Shown here piece after piece: positions 53,818 to 61,845 of a DNA stretch of 64,000 nucleotides. Where the stretch lies: assembly GCF_029625215.1 (NCBI RefSeq), contig NZ_CP121197.1, positions 3,720,001-3,784,000 of the forward strand. The letters are read 5' to 3'. Each line of letters opens with the position of its first letter. The stretch's first letter is position 1. The DNA is from Aurantibacillus circumpalustris. Lineage in GTDB: Bacteria; Bacteroidota; Bacteroidia; B-17B0; Aurantibacillaceae. A program made the translations under genes and the position numbers. The notes below the pieces were generated by a model. The model was given only the letters and a program-made list of their open reading frames with translations. It was not told where the DNA came from and ran no database searches.

Positions 53818-54486
53818 ATGAAAACAGATGCAGAAATTCAAAAAGACGTGATGGAAGAACTCCGCTGGGAGCCATTGTTGAACGCAGCGGAAATAGGGGT
53901 TTCCGTAAAAAATGGTGTAACTACTTTATCCGGTATTGTAAACAGCTACTATAAAAAAACAACTGCAGAAAAGGCGGCGCGCCGTGTAAACGGAGTTAAA
54001 GCTGTAGCGGAAGACATTGAGGTGAAGTTTACTGAAAGTCTGATTAAGAACGACACGGAGATTGCTGAGATCATCCTTCATAACCTGAAATGGAACAGCG
54101 CGATTAAAGAGGAAAAAGTTAAGGTGAAAGTAGATAACGGTGTAGTAACCCTTGATGGTGAAGTGGGTTGGAAATACGAAAGGGATTTAATTGAATCGGA
54201 ATTGGAAGGTTTGAATGGTGTTAAATTTGTGGTAAATAACATCAACATCAAGCCAGGGATCCTGCCAAAAGATATTAACCAGAAGATCAAGTCGGCTTTT
54301 CAGCGTAACGCTTGCTGCGATGCAGATAAGATCAAGGTGTCGGTTTCCGGTCACACGGTTACGCTTAGTGGCAAGGTGCGTTCCTGGGCTGAAAAAAACG
54401 ATGCGGAAAATGTGGCATGGGCTGCCAACGGCGTTACAAAGGTAGAGAATTTGTTAGAGGTGGATAGTCCCGTGCTGGCACTTTAA
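53818..54486 (+). CDS. Triple BON-domain protein
   Basis: The 222-residue protein has three BON domains (GVTTLSGIVNSY, GVVTLDGEVGW, HTVTLSGKVRSW). Start ATG at 53818 gives MKTDAEIQKDVMEELRWEPL as in the paralogs; an earlier in-frame ATG at 53773 lies upstream of the inferred transcription start and is rejected. The next BON gene follows 57 bp later and has no box of its own. Confidence 0.93.
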   Translation: MKTDAEIQKDVMEELRWEPLLNAAEIGVSVKNGVTTLSGIVNSYYKKTTAEKAARRVNGVKAVAEDIEVKFTESLIKNDTEIAEIILHNLKWNSAIKEEKVKVKVDNGVVTLDGEVGWKYERDLIESELEGLNGVKFVVNNINIKPGILPKDINQKIKSAFQRNACCDADKIKVSVSGHTVTLSGKVRSWAEKNDAENVAWAANGVTKVENLLEVDSPVLAL

Positions 54487-54543
54487 AATTATTCTGACAA
54501 AGCTTTTTTAAAAAAATAGTTACACAAAATAAAAAAAACGAAT

Positions 54544-55209
54544 ATGAAAACAGATTCAGAAATTCAAAAAGACGTGATTGAAGAGATTAGTTGGGAACCG
54601 TTTCTCAAAAAAAGTGAAATCGGTGTTTCGGTAAAAGGCGGCATCGTCACGCTATCTGGAACAGTAGACGCTTACTCGAAAAAAGTAGCGGCAGAAAAAG
54701 CAGCGAAACGCGTGGCTGGTGTTAAGGCAGTTGCCGAAGACATTGAGATAGAATATACGATAGAAGGCAAACGTACGGACTCCGCAATTGCAGCAGCCGT
54801 AGTAAATGCCCTCAAATGGCACAGCGCCATGCAGGAAAATAAAATCAAGGTGAAAGTAGAGGATGGTTTTGTAACTCTTGAGGGCGATGTGGATTGGGAA
54901 TTCCAGAAAAACTCAGCACGCTACATGGTAGAAAATCTTCAGGGAGTAAATGGAATTATCAACCTGATCAAAATTAAACCAGGTGCAAGTCCTGTTGAGA
55001 TTTCTAAAAAAATTAACGCGGCATTTCACAGAAGCGCGACCATTGATTCAGGAAAAATACAAGTGAATGTAAGTGGTAGTAAAGTAATGCTAAGCGGGAA
55101 GGTACGCTCTTATTCAGAAAAAAAGGACGCTGAGAAAGCCGCTTGGCTGGCACCGGGTGTTACAGAGATTGAAAATAAAATAGAGATCGAAAGCCCAGTT
55201 TACAGTTAA
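54544..55209 (+). CDS. Triple BON-domain protein
   Basis: The 221-residue protein is the closest in layout to the gene before it: GIVTLSGTVDAY, GFVTLEGDVDWEF, SKVMLSGKVRSY. It starts MKTDSEIQKDVIEEISWEPF. The pair appears to be a tandem duplication with divergence. It is probably cotranscribed and ends at the terminator at 55245. Confidence 0.93.
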   Translation: MKTDSEIQKDVIEEISWEPFLKKSEIGVSVKGGIVTLSGTVDAYSKKVAAEKAAKRVAGVKAVAEDIEIEYTIEGKRTDSAIAAAVVNALKWHSAMQENKIKVKVEDGFVTLEGDVDWEFQKNSARYMVENLQGVNGIINLIKIKPGASPVEISKKINAAFHRSATIDSGKIQVNVSGSKVMLSGKVRSYSEKKDAEKAAWLAPGVTEIENKIEIESPVYS

Positions 55210-55244
55210 TAACTACCAGCTGATCTCAAGAACCAATATTAAAT

Positions 55245-55275
55245 GAGCCCTCTGCTTGAAGCTAGGCTCTTTTTA
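55245..55275 (+). terminator. Terminator of the BON pair
   Basis: GAGCC (55245-55249) pairs with GGCTC (55265-55269); the loop has further pairing, and T follows. It lies 35 nt after the BON stop codon and separates the pair from the convergent transporter gene. Confidence 0.7.
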
Positions 55276-55298
55276 TTGGCTTAACTATACGTTTTGGT

Positions 55299-56975
55299 TC
55301 ATATCATTCTTTTTTCATTAAACGACAGGCTTTGTTCTTCGTTTAGTAAAAAATCTTTTATTGCCAAAACCATTGCTCTATTAGAAGATAAAAGTTCTCT
55401 GTTAAAATTGATGATCGTGGTTAGATCAATATCTTCAAGGGATACACTTTGCGCCTCATTGTAAAAATTATTAAGGGTAAGGTTGTAATTGGTCTCCATA
55501 TTATTATAAGCCTGCAGCAATTTTTCCAAATCAATTTGCTCTAAAGATATTAAACATGCACCCAAATCATGGTATAATTTTTCAGTTTTATTTTTTTGGT
55601 CTAAAAAAAAGTTGAACTTAAGATTTTTTGAAGAATGATTCAAATTTGAAATATTGCTTTTAATGTCCTTCATACTTTTGGCTGCATACTGTGAATTACG
55701 GATAGCCGACGTCAGCTGGTTTAACTCTGTTAATTGCTCGTCAGAAAGTTTTATTCGCAGCATTAAATAAAAAGCCTGTAACTCACCTTGCAGCATTTTA
55801 AGGAAGTCATATTTCTCGTCGGTGCTTTTTTGCATGATTTTTTTTCTTTTGTTTATGGGAAGAAAAGCGGAATCTTTCTGTAAGAACGCTGCATCGCAGC
55901 CAAGTTGCTCCATGTTCAGCAGCATGGTGTTATAAATAAAATAATTTGTTTCTCTTTTGAATAGATCCAGAGCTGTTTGTGGTTCAGATACTGTTGCATT
56001 GCCAATAAATGCAGCAGTTGAAGCATCAATGTTTTTGAAAAATTTTTCGAGAAACTTCGTAAACGCATTAAGAAAAGGTAGAAATATTAGTAAGGCCGCA
56101 AAATTTGTTATGCTTGAAAAAGCAACCAGACCTATTAGTGGGTCGCTGATTTTGAGACCATCTGTTATCATCATCAGCATTGGTCGGATAAAAATGAAAG
56201 CAAGTACAGTGAGAAAAATATTAAACAGTAAGTTGCCAAGCACCACACGTTTTTTAGCTGCTGTTCCACCTATGCCACTTAACAATAATTTAATAGTTGT
56301 GCCTGTTTCAGATCCAAGGACAATTGCTGCAGAAGAAGGAAAATCCAGAACTCCTACATGCAGGGCAGTGAGAGTAAGAGCCATTGTCACAGAACTGGAT
56401 TGAACCAACAACGTGATAAAAAATCCTGTCATTAAAAAAAACGCCAAAGGCATTCCTGCATAAATTGAAAAATCATACATTTGGATATATTCTACCATTG
56501 CTGTTTTCATAAACGACAGACTTATAAATAGCAGGCCAAAACCCAGTAAAAAATAGGAAAGGTATTGTATGAACTCCCGTTTGCCAAAAAGTATAAGCAA
56601 CAAACCACCTGAAAACACGGCTGGATAGGCAATAACTTCGATGTTTGTATTAAAGCCTAAAGTGGCTACCAACCAACTATCCAGCGTCGTTCCCAGATTA
56701 GCTCCCAGGATAATGGCCAGTGCGTTTTTCATGGTAAAAACACCAGCTCCCACAAAGGCCAGTACCATCAGCGAAACCATAGAACTACTTTGCAAGATTC
56801 CTGTAACAATAGCGCCACCGGCAACCGCACCCACTGTGTTTTTAGTAGTGCGCTGAAGAAAAATTTTGAAGTTACGGCCCGACAGTTTTTTTAAGGATTG
56901 TTCAATAAGATACATTGCAAAAAGGAACAAACCTATCCCAGCACACAATTTTAATATATGAACGTAAAGATCCAT
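55299..56975 (-). CDS. Na/Pi cotransporter family protein
   Basis: The 558-residue protein has about eight to nine transmembrane helices with two QSSS signatures (GILQSSSMVSLMV near 60 and LVQSSSVTMALTL near 190), the core of the NptA/PhoU-linked Na+/phosphate family, and a C-terminal helical cytoplasmic region of PhoU-like form (about 335-545). Probably exports or imports phosphate; the PhoU-like part may link it to phosphate or polyphosphate control. It is the last gene of the operon of the CRP-type regulator, 2 bp after the AI-2E gene. Confidence 0.9.
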   Translation of the reverse strand: MDLYVHILKLCAGIGLFLFAMYLIEQSLKKLSGRNFKIFLQRTTKNTVGAVAGGAIVTGILQSSSMVSLMVLAFVGAGVFTMKNALAIILGANLGTTLDSWLVATLGFNTNIEVIAYPAVFSGGLLLILFGKREFIQYLSYFLLGFGLLFISLSFMKTAMVEYIQMYDFSIYAGMPLAFFLMTGFFITLLVQSSSVTMALTLTALHVGVLDFPSSAAIVLGSETGTTIKLLLSGIGGTAAKKRVVLGNLLFNIFLTVLAFIFIRPMLMMITDGLKISDPLIGLVAFSSITNFAALLIFLPFLNAFTKFLEKFFKNIDASTAAFIGNATVSEPQTALDLFKRETNYFIYNTMLLNMEQLGCDAAFLQKDSAFLPINKRKKIMQKSTDEKYDFLKMLQGELQAFYLMLRIKLSDEQLTELNQLTSAIRNSQYAAKSMKDIKSNISNLNHSSKNLKFNFFLDQKNKTEKLYHDLGACLISLEQIDLEKLLQAYNNMETNYNLTLNNFYNEAQSVSLEDIDLTTIINFNRELLSSNRAMVLAIKDFLLNEEQSLSFNEKRMI

Positions 56976-56977
56976 TG

Positions 56978-58054
56978 TTACCTGAATATACCTCTCAACT
57001 TTTCAATTAGACTTTGCCCGTTTTTTTTGCTTTCAATTTCTCCAATTAAAAACCCAAAAGGTTTTAAAGATTCAATATGATCGCATACTATTTTAAACAT
57101 GGCGGTAATTGGTATCGCAAGAATGATGCCCGGGATACCCCACACAATTTCACCAAGAACCAGTGCAATAATGGTAAAAAGCGGATTAATTTTAACCTGC
57201 GGACCTAGTACTAAAGGTTCGAATAACCAGGTCTGAACAAATTGAACAAGCGCATATACAATTACAATTCCAAATAACAATGTTGTATCGGCGCCATTAA
57301 CTGCGGCTACTGAAATGGTAAGAATGGTGCCTGTAATATTTCCTATAAATGGAATAATTTCAAGAAAACCACACACTATAGCAAAAAATATAAAATTCCG
57401 GACACCAATAATTCCAAATCCAATACTATACATTATCCAAAGGAGGACAATCATTTTTGCTAATCCTAAAAGATATTTTTGAGCGACTTGTGTGATGTTG
57501 TGAATGATCTGGCTCATTTCGTCACTTTTGTCCGCAGGCGTTAGCCTGACAATAAAAAGCATAATGTGGTTGCGGTAATATAATAACAAACAGATGTATG
57601 CCAGTATCAAAACAAAATTTATAAATATATACCTCACAGAGCCAGCAATTACCTGCATAATGCTTGTTAACGATGGTTGTTCTGTTTTTAAGATTTGCGA
57701 TTGTTTTTCTAGTGCTATTCCAAGGTGATCTAATATATAGATCTGGATGTAAGTTCCCTTTTCAATGGCTTTTTCTTTAATTAAATCAAAGTCGCGTACA
57801 AACGAAGATATCTGCCAAACCAACAAATAATTTACAAGAGCAAAAATTAGCAAAATAATTAATAAACAAATTAAAACAGCAAGACTCCTGGAAATTTTTT
57901 TGCTTTCCATCCACCTGCTAAGTGGAAGAAAAAGCATTGCTACAACAGCACCAACCGAAAGAGGCATCAAAAATTCTTTTGCATAAAATAACCCTGCAAA
58001 AACAAGGAAAAGCAAAAAGATTTTTTTTATGGATGAACTTATTGTAATTCTCAT
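56978..58054 (-). CDS. AI-2E family transporter
   Basis: The 358-residue protein has about eight transmembrane helices in the AI-2E (YdiK/PerM) layout, with the soluble loop (about 85-140) and the PFIGNITG and GIILAIPITAMFKI motifs near the C-terminus. The family includes Na+/H+ antiporters and possible small-molecule exporters. It lies between a small proline-rich gene and the Na/Pi gene in the regulator operon. Confidence 0.88.
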   Translation of the reverse strand: MRITISSSIKKIFLLFLVFAGLFYAKEFLMPLSVGAVVAMLFLPLSRWMESKKISRSLAVLICLLIILLIFALVNYLLVWQISSFVRDFDLIKEKAIEKGTYIQIYILDHLGIALEKQSQILKTEQPSLTSIMQVIAGSVRYIFINFVLILAYICLLLYYRNHIMLFIVRLTPADKSDEMSQIIHNITQVAQKYLLGLAKMIVLLWIMYSIGFGIIGVRNFIFFAIVCGFLEIIPFIGNITGTILTISVAAVNGADTTLLFGIVIVYALVQFVQTWLFEPLVLGPQVKINPLFTIIALVLGEIVWGIPGIILAIPITAMFKIVCDHIESLKPFGFLIGEIESKKNGQSLIEKLRGIFR

Positions 58055-58079
58055 AAGAAAAATTTAATCAACTGCTACA

Positions 58080-58265
58080 TTAATTCCTGAATGTATTTTC
58101 TTTTTGTGGAACAATCTCCGGCGGTGATAGCGGAGTTTCCGGATCTTTAACCGGGTCGCTATCGGGCACAGGGGGAAGGTCTATTTCGGGAAGCGTTGAA
58201 GGCACTACTGGCTGGGCCGGTGGTTGTATTTCCGGTTTTATTTTTGAATTATAAATTAATTTCAT
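58080..58265 (-). CDS. Small proline-rich protein
   Basis: This 61-residue protein is rich in Pro, Glu and Asp (PPAQPVVPSTLPEIDLPP and following) with MKLIYNSKIKPE at the start and no membrane segment. It looks disordered. It lies 4 bp after the regulator gene and 25 bp before the AI-2E gene, so it is cotranscribed. A real gene is likely from its position, but no function can be given. Confidence 0.55.
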   Translation of the reverse strand: MKLIYNSKIKPEIQPPAQPVVPSTLPEIDLPPVPDSDPVKDPETPLSPPEIVPQKENTFRN

Positions 58266-58269
58266 GTTG

Positions 58270-59328
58270 CTAGTTTTTTATTTTTTCAAGTTTCTTAATA
58301 TCACAAATTTTTATGGTTCCGCCATTGCTTTCCAGCAGTCCCTCGTCTTTAAAATCTGTAAGGTGTCTGCTCACCGATTCAGGTGAGATGCCAGCCAGGG
58401 AAGAAAGGTTTTCCCGGTTAAGTTCAAAGGTGATCTCATGTTTATCGTCGGTCATGAATTTTCCTGCAACAAAAAGCAAAGCCTCAGCAACACGTTTTCG
58501 CGCTGAGTTGTAAGCCAGTTTGATCAATTTATCTTCCGCAACAATTAAATTTTTTGACAGAAGTTTAATGAATTTTATAGATAAATTATTGTCACCATTC
58601 AGGTAATGCAGAAAATCTTGTTTAGGTACCATCACCACTTCCGAAGTTTCAATTGCCATCACCGATTCTTTGTGTACTGAATCTTCCAGCAATGCTGTAT
58701 AACCAAAAAAATCACCCTCCATTAAAAGATCTATAATATAATCTTTACCTGATTCATTCGATTTGTAAATTTTTAATTTTCCACATTTTAAAAAGTAAAG
58801 CGAGTTGGCTGAATCGCCTTCAGAATAAACAAATCCTTTTTTACGGATTTTTTTAATAGGTTTATTTTCAAGTAGAGTAAGATAATTATCTTGTTCGTTC
58901 GGTAAAACACTTGGTTCTTTAAATTCATGACTTTCCTCCATCGCCTTTTTGAGCAGAGTGCTTTTTTTAATGCGTGCCGATACAATTTTCAGCAAACTGT
59001 CACCGGTATAAGGTTTTGTTAGATAATCGTCTGCGCCAAGATCCATAGCTTTGCGCATGTCAGACATTTCGGCCTTGGAAGTTAGAAATATAAAAGGAAT
59101 AGTGGCCGCACCGGGAATGTTCTGAAGGGCCTGCAATACACCAAAGCCGTCCAGCACAGGCATACTGATGTCACAAAGTATCAGGTCAGGTTTATTTGTT
59201 CTCATCATTTGCAGTCCTTGTTTCCCATCACTACTGGTGATGGTTTCATATCCTGCCAGCTCTAAAAGCTCAGAGGTATTTTCACGAACTGCGACGTTAT
59301 CATCAATTATAAGAATTTTTTGCACCAT
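58270..59328 (-). CDS. Receiver-CNMP-HTH fusion regulator, likely master regulator
   Basis: The 352-residue protein joins a receiver domain (1-120: IIDDNVAVREN, phospho-Asp in LILCDISMPVLDG, Lys in YLTKPYTG), a cyclic-nucleotide-binding-like domain (about 150-265) and a CRP-type helix-turn-helix (about 280-340). The recognition helix reads SPESVSRHL; E317, S320 and R321 match the E..SR pattern of FNR, which reads TTGAT. No Fe-S cysteine cluster is present, so oxygen sensing would come from elsewhere. A strong Shine-Dalgarno (AAGGAGGG) precedes the ATG. Its promoter carries the same box, pointing to autoregulation. Confidence 0.93.
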   Translation of the reverse strand: MVQKILIIDDNVAVRENTSELLELAGYETITSSDGKQGLQMMRTNKPDLILCDISMPVLDGFGVLQALQNIPGAATIPFIFLTSKAEMSDMRKAMDLGADDYLTKPYTGDSLLKIVSARIKKSTLLKKAMEESHEFKEPSVLPNEQDNYLTLLENKPIKKIRKKGFVYSEGDSANSLYFLKCGKLKIYKSNESGKDYIIDLLMEGDFFGYTALLEDSVHKESVMAIETSEVVMVPKQDFLHYLNGDNNLSIKFIKLLSKNLIVAEDKLIKLAYNSARKRVAEALLFVAGKFMTDDKHEITFELNRENLSSLAGISPESVSRHLTDFKDEGLLESNGGTIKICDIKKLEKIKN

Positions 59329-59332
59329 GCAT

Positions 59333-59340
59333 CCCTCCTT
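59333..59340 (-). promoter_or_regulatory. Strong Shine-Dalgarno of the regulator gene
   Basis: AAGGAGGG, four bases before the ATG at 59328. No comparable Shine-Dalgarno was noticed before the other genes examined here, so this one is exceptional and decides the start. Confidence 0.75.
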
Positions 59341-59349
59341 GGGTTATTA

Positions 59350-59419
59350 TACTACAATAATAATCAACTCAACAATGAAAGTTGCTGATTTAGATCATAA
59401 GGATATATGATTGATGTTG
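59350..59419 (-). promoter_or_regulatory. Regulon promoter of the master regulator operon
   Basis: Minus strand: degenerate distal box CAACATCAATCA (59419-59408), proximal box TGATCTAAATCA (59397-59386), 23 nt, -7 element TATTATTG (59362-59355). Inferred start 59350, leader 22 nt. Confidence 0.78.
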
Positions 59420-59569
59420 TTTATGATGCTTATTGGTGCCTGATCAAGGTTGGTCTTTAAAGTGTTGTTAGTGTGCGGTTTTTTGGGCCAAATGAGCTCT
59501 GTTGTATGTTGTGCAACTAATGGTAGTTTTCAATTTTCTATAACCTATTATTAAAAAGCCTGAGTCAAT

Positions 59570-59586
59570 AAAAGCCGAAGCCTTTT
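59570..59586 (-). terminator. Probable terminator of the PolX gene
   Basis: Minus strand: AAAAGGC, TTCG tetraloop and GCTTTT form a short stem with one G-T pair, followed by TTATT. It lies 26 bases after the PolX stop codon. Weak but well placed. Confidence 0.55.
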
Positions 59587-59612
59587 AAGCACTGAGTTTT
59601 GCGATTTGCTTG

Positions 59613-61418
59613 TTATTTTTCGTGGAAAGTATAGTTTTCCTTTTTTACGGAAACACTAGCATTCTTCACATCTTTGTTTTTTTGTTTTTGTAGTTTAAAT
59701 GTTTCTATTTCGTCCCACGAAAGAGAATTTAGAATATTACCGGGTTTACACCAGGCACGTCTGGCAATAGAAACACCCAACTCCATAAAATTAAAATCCT
59801 GTAACGTATGGCTGTCTGTTCCGATAACCAGCATTACACCTTTTCTTCGGGCCTCCATGGCGAAGTCGTCTTTCAAATCCATTCGGGTAGGCTGCGCATT
59901 TATTTCCAGTGCAGTTCCGGTTCTTTTCGCAGCATTGATCAGCTCAGTGATGTCGAGCTTGTATGCGTCGCGGTGACCAATTAAACGGCCAGTAGGATGA
60001 CTAATACAACATACAAACGGATTTTCACAGGCACGGATGATCCGATCAGTATTATCTTTATCGAAATGGCTATGTACCGCAGCGTTTACCCAGTCGAGTT
60101 GAGATAAAATCTCGTTGCTGATATCAAGTTGTCCATCTTGCAGGATATCAACTTCGATCCCTGTTTTAATAAAATTGACACCCATTTTTTTGTTTAGTGC
60201 TTTTATAATTTTTACCTGTTGAAGGATTTGTTTTTCATCCATGCCCCTGGCAATGCGTGACGATTTGGAATGATCTGTAATCACAATGTAGTTGTAGTTG
60301 AAACGCCGTTGAAGATGCAGGAGTATTTCCTCCGGTGTGCACAAGCCGTCAGACCAATTACTATGAACATGCAGATCTCCTTTGATGTCAGTCAGATTTA
60401 TCAAAGAAGGAACAGTGTGATTTTGTGAGTGTAGGATCTCGCCTTTGTCCTCGCGCATTTCAGGTGGCATAATCTGGAATCCCAACGTTGTGTATAGATC
60501 CGCTTCGGTAGCACCACCAAGCCTTTTTCCATTAGAAAGACTGAATATACCGTACTCGGAAATTTTGAATCCTTTTGAGCGCGCAATTGTTCGCAGATGA
60601 ATGTTATGTTCGCGTGAACCTGTAAAATATTGCAACGCAGAGCCCCAATTATTCTCAGTAATAAGTCGCAGGTCAACTTGTTTTTTCGGATCACTCAGAA
60701 CTATGCTTGCCCTTTGATCGCCCTTTAAGATCACACGCCCAACAAAATCGCCGCTGGTAAAATATTTTATTATCTGCGCTCTGTGCTCTTCCTTGCAGGC
60801 AACAAGCATATCAATATCACCAATGGTTTCTTTTCTCCTCCTTAAACTTCCTGCTGCTTCTACTTTTATCACCCCCGGACAAGCCTTTAACCAGGCTTTT
60901 ACTTTTTCGCCAAGAGCAAGAGCATCCCAGAGTAACATACGATCTTCAACCTCCTTATATAATTTAAATCCACGCAACATGGCTTCTACTTTTCCGGCAC
61001 CAAAACCTGGTAGTTTATTTATCTTTCCACTTTGCAGCGCTTCAACAAATTCCTGCCTTGTTCTTACTTTTAAACTTGAAACAATTTTTTTAAGAGTTTC
61101 CGGTCCAAATCCTTTCACTTCCATAATTTCAAGAAGCTGGTAAGGTGTTTTTTTTCTGAGATGCTCGAAACGTTTGATTGTGCCCGACACAAGATACTCT
61201 TTAATAGTCCTGGTAATACTTTCGCCAATACCCGGCAGCGCTTTGATTTGTTCAGGTGAATAGTTACAGATGCTTTGCGGTAATGTTTTGATAACACGCG
61301 ATGCTTTTTGAAAAGCAAGAAACCTAAAACGCTCCTGAACGCCAATGTATTTGTACATTAAAGACATTTCTCGGAACAAGTCGGCCAGCTTGTTATTTTC
61401 GTCGAGCGATAAACTCAT
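59613..61418 (-). CDS. DNA polymerase/3'-5' exonuclease PolX
   Basis: The 601-residue repair polymerase has an N-terminal helix-hairpin-helix domain (LPGIGESITRTIKEYL, GFGPETLKKIV, LPGFGAGKVEAML), the nucleotidyltransferase core with SLRRRKETIGDIDMLVA near 200, and a C-terminal PHP domain (DLHVHSNWSDG near 340, VITDHSKSSRIARGM) acting as 3'-5' exonuclease. ATG 61418 is used: an upstream GTG at 61433 lies inside the -7 element. It serves base-excision-type repair and is under a two-box regulon promoter, which suggests repair of DNA in the stressed state. Confidence 0.93.
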   Translation of the reverse strand: MSLSLDENNKLADLFREMSLMYKYIGVQERFRFLAFQKASRVIKTLPQSICNYSPEQIKALPGIGESITRTIKEYLVSGTIKRFEHLRKKTPYQLLEIMEVKGFGPETLKKIVSSLKVRTRQEFVEALQSGKINKLPGFGAGKVEAMLRGFKLYKEVEDRMLLWDALALGEKVKAWLKACPGVIKVEAAGSLRRRKETIGDIDMLVACKEEHRAQIIKYFTSGDFVGRVILKGDQRASIVLSDPKKQVDLRLITENNWGSALQYFTGSREHNIHLRTIARSKGFKISEYGIFSLSNGKRLGGATEADLYTTLGFQIMPPEMREDKGEILHSQNHTVPSLINLTDIKGDLHVHSNWSDGLCTPEEILLHLQRRFNYNYIVITDHSKSSRIARGMDEKQILQQVKIIKALNKKMGVNFIKTGIEVDILQDGQLDISNEILSQLDWVNAAVHSHFDKDNTDRIIRACENPFVCCISHPTGRLIGHRDAYKLDITELINAAKRTGTALEINAQPTRMDLKDDFAMEARRKGVMLVIGTDSHTLQDFNFMELGVSIARRAWCKPGNILNSLSWDEIETFKLQKQKNKDVKNASVSVKKENYTFHEK

Positions 61419-61427
61419 AATTTTAGT

Positions 61428-61497
61428 TATCACAAAGCAACATTTAATCGGAATTAAACGCCGTGACCTTAATCATTATAATCTATGATTGGTGTCA
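61428..61497 (-). promoter_or_regulatory. Regulon promoter of PolX
   Basis: Minus strand: distal box TGACACCAATCA (61497-61486), proximal box TGATTAAGGTCA (61475-61464), 23 nt, -7 element TTGCTTTG (61440-61433). Inferred start 61428, leader 10 nt. Confidence 0.82.
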
Positions 61498-61760
61498 CAC
61501 TTGTGTCAATTAACTATAACAATGCCTACATAAATTAATGTGCAACTGAGAGGCAAAAGACGCTATGATTTAGGAATAACAGAACTTGTTACACAAGCAA
61601 AAAGAATAGGGTGAATTCCTTGAATAAAATAGTATCATCATCTGGTTGCAGGTATAATAATAACAGGCTGAGTTTTGCCTTTTTTCTAAGCGTTGTACTG
61701 GATAGAAAAAAGTTAAAAAATTATCCGTGAGCATTATTAAAACCCTTCATTTGCTCTGAA
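61498..61760. other. Intergenic spacer, no gene seen
   Basis: Between the PolX and Usp promoters. No coding frame of good composition, no terminator-like hairpin and no RNA gene is recognised. Confidence 0.45.
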
Positions 61761-61830
61761 TGAGCAGAATCATTTTTTTTTATGACCATGCTCACCCTGT
61801 TTTGTTAGAGACCTCAGTAGATTTGATTTC
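61761..61830 (+). promoter_or_regulatory. Regulon promoter of the Usp gene at 61846
   Basis: Distal box TGAGCAGAATCA (61761-61772), proximal box TGACCATGCTCA (61783-61794), 23 nt, -7 element TAGATTTG (61818-61825, perfect). Inferred start 61830, leader 16 nt. Confidence 0.87.
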
Positions 61831-61845
61831 ATAAATATTTTAATT

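Noticed and set aside
58270-59328. Oxygen-sensing Fe-S FNR protein
   Set aside because: The N-terminal cysteine cluster of FNR is absent; a receiver domain is in its place, so direct oxygen sensing is not supported.
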